From contig JAIUCV010000659.1 in assembly GCA_026724425.1 (NCBI GenBank), forward strand, positions 310,001 to 374,000: a DNA stretch of 64,000 nucleotides, in the 5' to 3' direction. This document shows positions 1 through 10,764 of the stretch, piece by piece. The position numbers were made by a program, and so were the translations under genes. This DNA is from Erythrophleum ivorense. Taxonomy: Eukaryota; Streptophyta; Magnoliopsida; Fabales; Fabaceae. Every line of letters starts with the position of its first letter. The first letter of the stretch is position 1. Below the pieces are notes generated by a model that saw only the letters and a program-made list of their open reading frames with translations, was not told the DNA's origin and searched no databases.

Positions 1-3000
1 CTATTCTAATCGAAACAAGGAAAAGAAATTCAAGAAGAAGCAACAAAGTCTCAATTTTCTTACCTTGTTTACAAGCTTTCCAAGGGAGCTTCCTTATGCT
101 ACCAAGAACTCTCTCAAATCCTTTCTTCCATCTCCTAAACCAACCACATATTAGCACTAAATTAAATGCCAAAACCATGAGAAGGAAGAGGAAGAAGAGG
201 GGAAGAAGTTTAACAAAGCAAGGAGTAAGAAAAAGTGGCTAAAACTTACACTTTTCAAAACTTCTTCTTCCTTCCTTGGGCTCCCCTCTTGTGTGCCACT
301 CTTAGCCCTTCTTGGTTTTGGCTTATCATGTTAAAAATTTGGCTATAATTTCTTAGCCTTTCTCATGCAATTCCTAAGCTTTATACCATGCACTTCATGA
401 AAATCATAAGAAATGGCATATAAAATATTGATTATTTTAGCATTGCGTCATGTATAAAAATTCCATTCGGTGTCACGTGGACCATGTGAGCTCATGTATT
501 ATATTCTCATATTTAATTACATAGATACAACTCATTTCCATCCTTAGAAGTGGCCTACAACTCGTGGAAAGCAAAGGGAAGCTTAAAATATATATATATA
601 TATTCATTTTCGGCCAAAATTCTCCTCTTTCTGTCACAAATTTTAGAAAATCATAACTAATTCTAAAAAAAATAAAAATTATGAATTCTTGGCCATTATG
701 GAAAGCTACACATGTCTACTTCATGATAAAAATATTTTTAGACCATAATATTCAACACAGAAGACTTGACATTCAAAAAAGTCCAAAGGTATGGCTGTCC
801 ACTGGTACTGTCACAGGTTTTTGTAACAAATTTCAAAAATGTCCAATTAATTCTACAAAAATTCAATCCATGCAAATGATACCAATTTGGAATTCTGTGG
901 ATGTTAGTTAGAGTGAAAAAATCTCAGACCAGTTTAGGCATGCTCAGACCTCGAAACCCAATCAAATAGTACCTGAGGTCAGCTTGAGTGCCTGATTCTG
1001 GGTAGAATCTTTAAAAATTTATATCTCCCTCTCTAGACATCCAAATGAGGTGCTTCTAATTGGAAAAAGTCACTAGAAATATCTAGTTTCTCCATATAAA
1101 ATTTTGTGGCAATTGGACATCATTTGAGTCTTGTGTGATAGATTTCATTTTTGGACCAAGTGGACAATGCATCAGACCAAAACCAGAATTTTTGCCAAGT
1201 TTGAAAATTTGTCAAATATTCTCTAGACCTCCTAAAATTCTATTCTTTATATTCCCAAAAAGCTCTCAATAATCTCTAATTTCATGCCAAATCTCAAATC
1301 AAGAAGAGGTCATTTGGATAAAAAGTGACATATGGTTTTAATATAGTCAATTTTGGCTCCATATAGGATACCAAAGTGTCCAAATGCTCTCTCTTAATGT
1401 TTGGCACCTCTTGGGTAAGTCTAAAAGCATGATTATGACTTGTAAGAGCTACCTAAATGGTCTCAAATCTCATATATCTCATTTTGGACATCTCACTTAC
1501 ACTTATACACATTTGCATAAAACCATTCAAGAAGCCAAATTACCATAACATACTCAATTTACATTCTAATGATAACATAACGCAATCTCTCATTTATACA
1601 TTACATAATAACATAATTACACCTTTTCAAGAGGTCATAAACCATATACAACAATGGGTTACATCATTTGACATCAATATGGCCTTAAAGAATAAAATTC
1701 CAACACTTTAGTGTCATGCTTTCATTTCTCATGTAGTTGGCTTCCATCCCTTTGGTCTCTTAGCCCACCTAGCATGTTAGAACATTGGAAAGGAGGGAAT
1801 GAGATTCAAAGAATCCCAATAGCTCATCTCCCATTCAATCATATATGAAAGATGCAAACAAGTCTCATAAATGCATGTATGAGCATGTTGACATGTGCGA
1901 ACATTCAAGAAGTAATTTCAACATTTGAGCAAGTCATACATAGAATACAAAGGCTTGCCAAGCAAGTGGATTGGCCTCATCTATTTACTTGTAGATTTTG
2001 GACTTGCCTCACTCATTCTTTAAGAGGTTCTTAGACTCAACCTTGCTCTTGAGAGTCAACCTCACTTTTGGGAGACTCTTTACTTTGTCTCAACCAATCT
2101 TAAGGGTTCTTGGCTTATTCTCACCATAGCTAAGAGTTCTTAGCCTCACCATGTAACGTTCGGTACGTTGTAAAAACACCGAAACGAGCTAGTTTGAAAA
2201 GCAAATCCCCTGAGATGAGTGATTCAAGACCAAATAAAATTTGGATAAAATTTCAAATAATAGAAAATAAGGATTTGAGCCTTGAGTTACCCAGAAATTA
2301 GGGTTATAGTGATTCAAAAATTTTACCAAAAGGCTAGTGGCATTTTCGTAAATAAGTATAATTTTGAAAAAACACCTAGGAGGGCTTTTTAAATAGAAAT
2401 TTTGAGTTACCTAAGGTTCTCAGAGGCCCTAAAAGCCATGGGAAGCCTCGGGACCGGTAAAGCCCCTTCCGGTGTACTCTTTCCGATGATAGTTGACCCG
2501 AACTTTGACCTATTTGTTCGGGAAGATTTAGCTCTGATTTGAGTGATTCCAAAGGTATTTTATTAAATTGGGAACCTAAATTTTATGATGAAAAAGACGA
2601 TTTTAAAAAAGGAGCTAAAACGAAGCCAAACTGGAAATGCCATTATGAAAGGGCAAAAATGGAAACAAATTGTCAAATGAAGCTTCTAAATTCTCCTTTC
2701 TAAGCCATGTTCATTCTCTCCCTCCTTAAACCAACTTTCTTCTACCTAAGTCTCAGAAAAAGAGCTGCTGTCTTGGGAGCACAAAAAGGAGGAAAAGAGG
2801 GAGGAAGAAAAGCCAAGGAAAGGTGAGAAAGTGTAAGATTTTGCTACTTTTTCCTCTTGAAACTTCATCTTCCTCTTCTTGCTTCATCTTTCCATGGTTT
2901 TAGTGCAATTTTTGTTGCTGATTTGGGATCAGACTAGAGGAGAGAAATTCAAAATTCAAGGAGGAGGAAGAGGGAAGAGGAAGAACTCTTGAAGAAGGTT

Positions 3001-3628
3001 TGATTTAAGGTGAATTCTTAACTTTCCATCACCTCTTGTAACATCTGGTTCCCTGAAAACCAGAGGAAACGTGAGAAACGTAACGTACAGTTTCTCCATT
3101 AACGAACGAAACTTACCGGATACAAAAGAAAATCCCCCAAGATGATGGAGTTAAGGTCTCAAAAAATTTGGGAAGCATTCTAGACTCCTAAATATGAGAA
3201 TCCCAGGCTCAGATGGAAAGAAAAACAGAGCTAGAATGAAGAAACAATTTCTCACGAAAAGCCTACGAAACGTAATGGCATTTTCGTAATTTCGAGTAAT
3301 TTTTGGAATTCACACAGGAGGGCCTTTTAAATGAAATTTTTGAGTTCTTCGGGGTTTTCAGAGGCCCTAAAAACTATGGGAAGCCCCGGGATAGTTAAAT
3401 CCCCTCCGGTGGACGTTTTCTAACGTCGGTGTGCCCGAACTTTGACTAATTCATTCAGGAAGGTTTTAGCTCCAATTTGAGTGATTCCAAAGGCATTTTT
3501 CTTAATTGAGGACCTAAGCTTTGTAATGGAAAAGACGGTTCTAAAAAAGGAGCTAAAATGAAGGAGAAACAAAAATGCAAAGTATGAAGGGCAAAATGGG
3601 AATTTTTGAAAAAATCCTTTTATCATAG

Positions 3629-3639
3629 CTATATATAGG
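3629..3639 (+). promoter_or_regulatory. TATA-like box of E4
   Basis: CTATATATAGG lies 592 bp from the LTR start. The same word stands 553 bp into E11, and related TATA-like words stand at 540-590 bp in E1, E2, E6, E9 and E14. This positional conservation supports a core promoter for the LTR transcript; activity is not shown. Confidence 0.6.
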
Positions 3640-4693
3640 TGGCGTCTCACACTTGCCCTCATTTCACTTCAGATTTTCCAGCCCCAAATCAGAAGAAGAA
3701 CCCTAAGGGAGAGGCACCCAAGAGAGGAAGAAGAAGGAGGAAGAAAGCCAAGCTTAAGGTATGTTTTCATGGCAATTTTCCTTGCTTTTCTCCACCTCCA
3801 CCACCTCTCCTTCATTCTCCTTTCTTTCCTAGGATTAAAATGAGGTTTATAAATCTTATTCAAGGGAGATATTCAAGAGAAAGTTCGAATTTGAAGAGAG
3901 GAGCTTGGAGAAATCAAGATTCAAGCCAAACTAAGCAAGGAAAGAAGGTAAAAATGCATCCTATGGTTGATACCTTTCACCCCACTTCTTCTCCATTTCG
4001 ACCTAGACTAAGAACCCTAGGAGGATCTGATTTCCAAGCCCAACCAAGCATGATTCTTAGGTATTTAATGGAGAGGAATAAGAATATGCAAAGAAAACAA
4101 CAAAATAACCATTAGATTTCAAGATGCAAGTTCTAGGGTTTCAATTACACCTTGTAAAATCTGATTTTGTATGATGATTCCTAGGCCTAAGTAAGAGTTT
4201 AAATGAGCTCCCAAGATCCCTAAGAGGCTCCCCATATGCTTCTTCCCTTGAGAAAACAAAGAAAGCTCCATGGAACCCAATATGCTTGATAGCCTCAGCC
4301 TAGATGGGTTCTCCTAGCTAGGGAGAGTTTTAAATTTTTCTAAGGCCATTCTTGAGTCATATTTGATGAATGAAAATGAGGGGAGACCTTGGAAAAAATT
4401 TAGAACTCATAGAAAATGATTTGGTGCCTTAGGTTCCATATTATGACCTAAAGAAGCAACATGATGTTAGGCTCTTTGTTTTAATTTTGTGATGACTCCA
4501 AGAGGCTTAAAAGGAGTCAAGAATCATATTTGAAAGGAAAGAATGGAGCCTAGAAATTGTTTGAGGAGGATTGCTTCATTAGGTGCATTTATGGACTATA
4601 ATGGAGCCTATAGAGCAATCTAGTATCTAAGTAAGTTGTATGACCTTAGAGTTTGTTTCATGAACCTAATTGGCTTCCATAAATTGTATCTAG

Positions 4694-4783
4694 GCCAAGA
4701 GAAACCATCTCCACCAAATTGTGGGTGTGTGGCCAAAAGAAGACGCTTGAAAGCTAAGGAAAAAGTGTGTGCTTGTATACAAG
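4694..4783 (+). other. Exon-like block of E4 (90 nt, AG|...|GT)
   Basis: The block is preceded by TATCTAG and begins GCCAAGAGAAA; it ends ACAAG and is followed by GTAGCTC. The same borders and nearly the same length recur in ten other copies, so it behaves like a cassette exon of the LTR transcript. It is open in one frame (the frame passes through AKEKVC), but this frame is not preserved in E3 and E8, so coding is doubtful. Confidence 0.5.
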
Positions 4784-6729
4784 GTAGCTCTCTCCATCTT
4801 CTCTCATGCATGGATGTGTGTTTAACTTGTTTTAGAATGTGTATAAATGTGGGTTGAATGGCCAAAATGAGATGCATGAGGTTTGGGACCATTTGGGCAG
4901 CTCACTTAAGTCTCAAATGTACTTTTGGACTTGCCCAAAAGGTGCCACAACCAAGGGAAGGCCATTTGGTAATTTTGGTACCTCATATGGAGCTAAAATT
5001 GACCAATATGGAACCCTATATCACTTTTTATCCAAATGAGTTAGTCTTGTCCTAAAACTTGGCATGCAATTAGGTCTCATTAAGAGCTTTTTGGGAAGCT
5101 AAAGATCATAATTTTTGGAGACCTAGAGAATATTTGATGAATTTTCAAAGTTGGGATTTTTCATAGATTCTAGTATGGGTACTGTTCATACTGGCAGTTT
5201 TGAATTTTGTGTCACCCGATGGCCAAATGGTGTCCAATGCTTATGAAATTTTACATGAATAAATTGGAGGTCATAAGCTTTCTCTGGCCATAGAGATCAC
5301 CTCATTTGGAGGTCTGAGCAGTGAGTTATGCATGTTTGAAGTTAACTGTCAGTAGCAGTAGCGCCCCATGAGTCTGATTACTGTTCCATAGGGTCCAGCT
5401 GACTAAACGTATCTGTTTCATTCTGGAATTATTTTTACTAACATTTGTAGCTTTCCAGAATGACCGAATGTGTGTGATTTTTATTTTTATAGAATTAGTT
5501 ATGAATTTCAGAAGTTTGCATCAGTAAACTGAACAATAGCCCAGGCAGCCAGCGACTCTGTAGTGTTTTGGATGTCAAACATCCTGTGTGATAAATTTTA
5601 TGACCTAACCATATTTTTAGTGTGAAGTAGACATCCTAAGGTTTCCAGAATGACCAAGATTGCATGTTTTTGATTTTTCTAGATTTAGTTATAATTTTCC
5701 AAAGTTTGTGACAGAAAAGAGGAAATCCTAGCCGAAAATGCAAACACGAATTTCATGTGCTCCTTTGCTTTCCACGAGTTGTAGGCCAAATTTGATGGTG
5801 GAAATGAGTTATATTCATGTGTTTAAGTATGATAAAGTGATAGATGCTTTCATATGGCCTACAGGACTCTGAAAGGAAAATTTTACCTGTAGAGAAATGC
5901 ATTTTTATTCATAACTCCTTATGCCACTATATTGTTTCCATAGAACAAACATAAGATGAGGCATGGGAATTGTATGAATTGAGTCCTAGAAGTATGGTGT
6001 TACACCTTTCCTTTTTGTTCCCTTAGTGTGTGTGTTCAGTCAAACCAAAGCCATGTGAGGGGAGGAGATTTTGTTCTAAAATGAGAGAGAAGTGAGAGTT
6101 TTAGACCATGGGGAGTTGGGAAATACCAAGAAATTGCATGAAAAACTAGTAAAACTCAAGTTAGAAAAGTGTAAGGATCTTGAACTTAGTTTAAAATCTG
6201 GGTTGATTAAAGACTTTCCCATCATATATGAGTATTTGCTTGAGTTTCTAAGACTAATAGGGAGCCTCCCACGTGCCCCATCCATTAAGGAAAAATCCCA
6301 AACTCCATAGGTCTTTAATGGAAGCATAAATCGGTCAAGACCCTTAGAGATAGCTAGGAGATGTTTTAAATGGTTCTAAGCTTGATTTAGGACTTTATAT
6401 GATAAAAGAAGACAGGAGAAACCCTTAGAAAAAATTTAGAAGCCTTAGGTTGGGAGATGAGGCAATGACTTCCATAATGTAACCTTATGAAGCAACGTGG
6501 ACCTAGGTTTGTGAAAGTGAGTATGTGATGGTTTCAAGGATCTTAAATGAGGTCAAGAGGTCTAAATATGGCAAGAGAATGGAACCAAGAAGGTTTATTA
6601 GGGTAGTTGCTTCATTAGGTCCTTAATGGAACCATATTGTGACAAATAGAACAAAGTATAGTCTTAAGAGTGAGTTGGATGTCATAACCTGTTCCAAGAG
6701 TATAATTAAGTGTTATTTATTATGAATAG

Positions 6730-6815
6730 GCCAAGAAAATGTAACCCTACCTTCTTGTGCTTGTGGATCCAAAAGGAGAAAGAACAAGTAAAGTAAAGCT
6801 TGAATTTGCACCAAG
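6730..6815 (+). other. Exon-like block of E3 (86 nt)
   Basis: It is bounded on the left by GAATAG and on the right by CCAAG|GTAGCTC. Its 86 nt against 90 in E4, E11, E13 and E14 breaks any shared reading frame while keeping both splice-like borders. Confidence 0.45.
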
Positions 6816-6976
6816 GTAGCTCTTCACCTTTTCTTGTTATATTTTCTTGTTGCATATGTGTCATTGTGTACTTGTGTGTATATTTACATGTTTGAGACAT
6901 GCCACTTGATGATATGTTGCTATTTTGGTACCAATATGCTTTCTTAAATGTCATTGAATTGTGGAAATAGCTCATA

Positions 6977-7135
6977 AGGGTGAGGTAGTACCAAATGTCC
7001 CTTAATGTAGGTGAGAAGATGCCAAAAGTCTCATGACATGGGTGAGACAAAGCTAAGAGTCCCTTGGATGGGTGAGGCTAAGTCAAAAGTCCTAGAAATG
7101 GGGTGAGGCCAAACCAAAAGTCCCTAGAGCTCATT
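6977..7135 (+). repeat. Degenerate ~31-bp tandem array in E3
   Basis: About five units share the core GGTGAGGC..AG.CCAAAAGTCCCT. Equivalent arrays occur in every TGTAACA copy that spans this region. The unit is too diverged for an exact copy number by eye. Confidence 0.65.
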
Positions 7136-7264
7136 TTTATGCTTGACATGAGTTTGTGACACAAAAATGTGAAAGTTGAATGCTTCATAGATTGAAGGGT
7201 TGTATACTTGTACCTTTGACATGTTATGTGCCTTGAAAATGTGCTTGAATAGGTGTATGAGCTA

Positions 7265-7285
7265 TTGAGATTTAATAAATCTCAA
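7265..7285 (+). repeat. Perfect palindrome of E3 (9-bp arms around AAT)
   Basis: The arms TTGAGATTT and AAATCTCAA flank AAT. The equivalent site in E8 (26782-26800) has TGAGATTC/GAATCTCA, so both arms changed together between the two copies. Confidence 0.6.
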
Positions 7286-7744
7286 CCCCTCCTTTTTCTC
7301 ATCTTATATGATCTAGGTGGAGTCCAAGATCCAAAAGATGGAAGCCAAGGAGCTTAAATCTCCATCTCTTAGCAAATCTTCTTATTTTTGATGTACTAGG
7401 ATGTCTAGAATGTCAAAGTCTATATGTATATGTTATTTTTGAGCCATGAAACTTTGAACAAGTGTAAAACTATGTAAAGATAGTATATGTATTAAGAATA
7501 GAGTTAAGTAAATGAAATTGTGCAATTTGACCCCTTGGAAGCCTATTTGTGCTTGTATATTTATGGAAGTGGCATGATGAATTTGAGTTGTATGATGATT
7601 CAGACCTTATGAAAGATTCATTTATGCCATATTTATGCTTTTTAAGTTGCTCAAATGTGTGTGGAGCAATGTAGAGCTCATTTGGACCAAATTTGCCTCA
7701 TGATGGGATCAAAAGTGCCATAATCTTGAGTTATGGCAAAGTCT

Positions 7745-8740
7745 GACCAAATGACCTCTTTTTGACTTGAAATTTTGCATACAATTAGATCTTACCTAGA
7801 GCTTTTTGGGAAGATAAATATCAGTTTATTTGGAGGTCTATGGAATTTTCTATGATTTTTCAAAGTTGGTATTAGAATTTCGGATTTGTACCAGTACTGT
7901 TCATTTGGTCAGTTGTGAAATTGTATCATCCAAAGGGCAAACGTCATCTAATGGCTACAAAATTTTATAGACAGAAACTATACATTCATGGTGAATTGTA
8001 GCAACTAGAATCACCTCATTTGGAAGTCTGAACTAAGAGATATGCATTTTTGAATTTCTGGAATAGTAATAGTAGTGCAGCACAACCTGAGTCACTATTC
8101 CATTGAATTTCAGTAGTAGAACGTGCTTGGTCTGGTCTAAGTCTATTTTTACCATAAATTAAAAATTCATATCTTTCCAAATTGATATCATTTGCATAGA
8201 TTGGATTTTTTTAGAATTAATTAGATATTTTCAAAGTTTATAGCAAACATTTGCATTAGTACCAATAGCTGTTTGAACCTTTACACCTTTTCACATGTCA
8301 AATGCTTTCTGTATTATGTTTCATGGCCTATAAATATTTTTTGCATAAATTAGACATGTGTAGATTTCCATAATAGCCAAGAATACATTATTTTAATTTT
8401 TTTAGAATTAGTTATGAATTTTGAAACTTCATATCAGTAATCTAAACCAGTAGCCCAGATAGCAGCGACCTTAGTGACTTTTCGGATGTCAAATGTTCTT
8501 CCCTTAATGATTCATGAGCTAACATTATTTTTACCATGGGATAGACGTCTAGATCTTCTTGTAATAGTAAAGTTTGTTGGGTTTCAATTTTTTTTGGATT
8601 TAGTTATGAATTTCCAAAGTTGTGATAGAAAAATTGAAATTATGGCCAAAAATAATAGTGTGAGTTTGATGCTCCCTTTTGAATTCCATGAGTTATGGGC
8701 CAATTTTGGTGATACAAATGAGTTGTATTTATATAATTAA
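7745..8740 (+). repeat. Modular ~190-bp repeats in the 3' half of E3
   Basis: Modules start near 8130, 8305 and 8493, each running TAAATTAGACAT... then TTAGAATTAGTTATGAATTT.CAAAG; two weaker ones start near 7745 and 7935. The first two of the three clear modules share the tail .CATGTCAAA. The same layout is present in E8 (27262-28230) and, shortened, in E14. Confidence 0.55.
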
Positions 8741-9074
8741 ATATGATAATATGATGTATGAACTCATATAGTCCGCGTGACACTGAATGAAATTTTCATA
8801 CGTGACGCAATACGAAATAAGGCATTATTTTAATGCCATTTTTCCATTACCTTTGTGCAATTCATAATGTGAGACTTAGAAATGATAGAAAGCAAGTTAG
8901 AAATATATGGTGTTACACACCACACTCAAGCAAACCAAAACAAACATCATAAATAACATTTAAAGACATAATGCATCATCATGGTACCATGGAGTAAGAG
9001 CTCATGTTAGAAATACCAGTAAAGTAAACATTTAAAGTAAACAATCATGCATGAGAGAATAAGGAGTGAGCTAC

Positions 9075-9162
9075 CTTGGAAGCAACTACACACTTTTTCT
9101 CTTGAATAGATGCTCCCTCCTTCGGGCACATACACAAAGGTGTGGGAATGATTTCTCTTGAC
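9075..9162 (-). other. Exon-like block of E2 (88 nt)
   Basis: On the minus strand it is preceded by TGTTTAG, starts GTCAAGAGAAA, and ends TTCCAAG before GTAGCTC. Confidence 0.45.
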
Positions 9163-10172
9163 CTAAACACAATTTATGGAAGCCAATTAGGTTCATGAAA
9201 TTAATTTTGGGGCCATACAACTTGCTTAGAATCTAGCTTAACCTATACACTCTTTTATGATTCCAAAATGCACCTAATGAAGAAACACCCATCAAATAAA
9301 TTCCATACTCCATTATTTCCTTTAAATATAATTCTTGACTTCTTTTAAACCTCTTAGAGTCATCATACAATCAAAACCAAGAGCCTAACTACATGTTACT
9401 TCTTTAGGTCATATTATGGAACATAAAGCACCAACTCATTCTCTAAACTTCCTAAATTTTTTCCAAGGCCTCCCCTCATATTCATTCATCATATATGACT
9501 CAAGAATGGGTTTAGAAAAATTTAAAACTCTCCCTAGCTACCCTAACCTCTCTTGGCTGAACCTATGCATGGTTTTTACACCTATAGACTTTGCTTTGTT
9601 TTCTCAAAAGGAGAAGCATATGGGGAGACTTGTAGGGATCTTAGGAGCTCATTTAAGCACTTATTTAGACATAGGAATTAAGAGATCAAATCAGATTTTG
9701 GAAGGAACACTTGCAACCCTAGAATTTGCATCTTGAATTTCCACACCCTTTTCCTTAGAATCACCTTTGGTTCTGCCTAAAAACCAAGTCTTCCTAGGAT
9801 TTCTTAAGTAGGGCGAAATGGTGGAGGAAAAGGAACAAGAGATAGTAACCATGGAAGAAGAAATTACCTTGTTTTCTTACTTTTTCTCACTTGAATCTTG
9901 TCTTCTTTGGGCTCCTCTCTTCGAATCCGAATTTTCCCCTTAATTTCTCCCTTAAAACAGATTTGTAAACTTCATTATAATCAACAGAAACAAAGGAGAA
10001 TGGAAAAGATGTTTGGATGGAAGAAAGCATGAAAAACTACCAAAATTCCTTACCTTCAAGCCTTGATTTTTCTTCTCCTTCTCCTTCCCTTGGTGCGCCA
10101 CTTTCCTAGGGTTTCCTCCCTAGTTTGGGGCAGAAAAATATGAGACTCAATGAATGGGAGAGTGGGGCACCT

Positions 10173-10184
10173 CTTATTTATAGG
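10173..10184 (-). promoter_or_regulatory. TATA-like box of E2
   Basis: CCTATAAATAAG on the minus strand, about 550 bp from the E2 5' end, matches the family position. Confidence 0.5.
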
Positions 10185-10754
10185 TGGAGGAGAATGGCTT
10201 TTTCAAAGATTCCCGTTTTGCCCTTTGTTTTTGGCATTTTCGTTTCTACTTCGTTTTAGCTCCTTTTTTAGAACCGTCTTTTCCATTATAAAATTTAGGT
10301 TCCCAATTTAGTAAAATGTCTTTGGAATCACTCAAATCAAAGCTAAAACCTTCCCGAACAAATCCATCAAAGTTCAGATACACTGACGTTGAAAAATATT
10401 CATTGAAGGAGATTTAACTGTCCTAAGGCTTCTCATGGTTTTCAGGGCCTCTGAGAATCTCGGAGAACTCAAAAATTTCATTTAAAAGCCCTTCTGTGTA
10501 AATTTTAAAAATTTCTCAAAATTAGGAAAATACCATTACGTTTCATAAATTTTCTGCCAAAATTTTTTTCTTTATTCTAGCTCTATTTTTCTTTTCATCT
10601 GAACCTAGAATTCTCATTTTTAGGAGTCTAAAATGTTACTCAAATTTTTTGGGACCTTAACTCATTCATTTCGGGAGACTTGCTTTGAAAACTCACCCAT
10701 TTTCATCGTTTAACGAAAACTGGACATTACAGGAGGTCAGACCAGATTGAGACA

Positions 10755-10764
10755 TTTTTTATAA
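10755..10764 (-). promoter_or_regulatory. TATA-like box of E1
   Basis: TTATAAAAAA on the minus strand, about 548 bp from the E1 5' end at 11308. Confidence 0.45.

Larger units (their letters stand above)
3037..6004 (+). mobile_element. E4: internally deleted solo LTR of TGTAACA family
   Basis: The element starts TGTAACATCTGG and ends GGTGTTACA, and sits inside E3. The flanks CCTCT (3032-3036) and CCTTT (6005-6009) are a 5-bp duplication with one mismatch. At 2968 bp it is shorter than its relatives. Compared with E13, about 760 bp is missing between roughly 4846 and 4850, including the ~31-bp array and the central palindrome; the join lies at a short TGTGTATA-like match. It is the youngest level of the 5' nest. 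The 158-codon open frame at 3639-4115 falls in its leader and resembles no known protein. Confidence 0.9.
2152..8917 (+). mobile_element. E3: solo LTR of TGTAACA family, split by E4
   Basis: Pieces 2152-3036 and 6010-8917 total about 3.79 kb. The element starts TGTAACGTTCGG and ends GGTGTTACA. It is flanked by a perfect 5-bp duplication CACCA (2147-2151 and 8918-8922); removing the insert restores E2 sequence also seen uninterrupted in E9 near 31079. The length and sequence match E8 (3793 bp) throughout. TG...CA ends, a 5-bp TSD and no internal region make this a solo LTR. It has a splice-like block at 6730-6815, a ~31-bp array at 6977-7135, a palindrome at 7265-7285 and ~190-bp modules from 7745. 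Confidence 0.92.
329..10731 (-). mobile_element. E2: solo LTR of TGTAACA family, split by E3
   Basis: Pieces 329-2146 and 8918-10731 form one ~3.6-kb minus-strand LTR. The 5' end at 10731 reads TGTAATGTCC on the minus strand, close to the start of E11. The 3' end near 329 is eroded (TGTTAAAAATT where TGTAACACC is expected), and no clean target-site duplication is visible (TATCA on the left, GGAGG on the right). It keeps the family marks on the minus strand: TATA-like box (10173-10184), exon-like block (9075-9162), the degenerate ~31-bp array that E3 entered, and a G-box CACGTG at 474-479. Confidence 0.8.

Noticed and set aside
3639..4115. 158-codon open frame, the longest in the window
   Set aside because: It lies in the E4 leader between the TATA-like box and the exon-like block, is Pro/Lys/Arg-rich low complexity, and is not kept open in E3, E8, E13 or E14.
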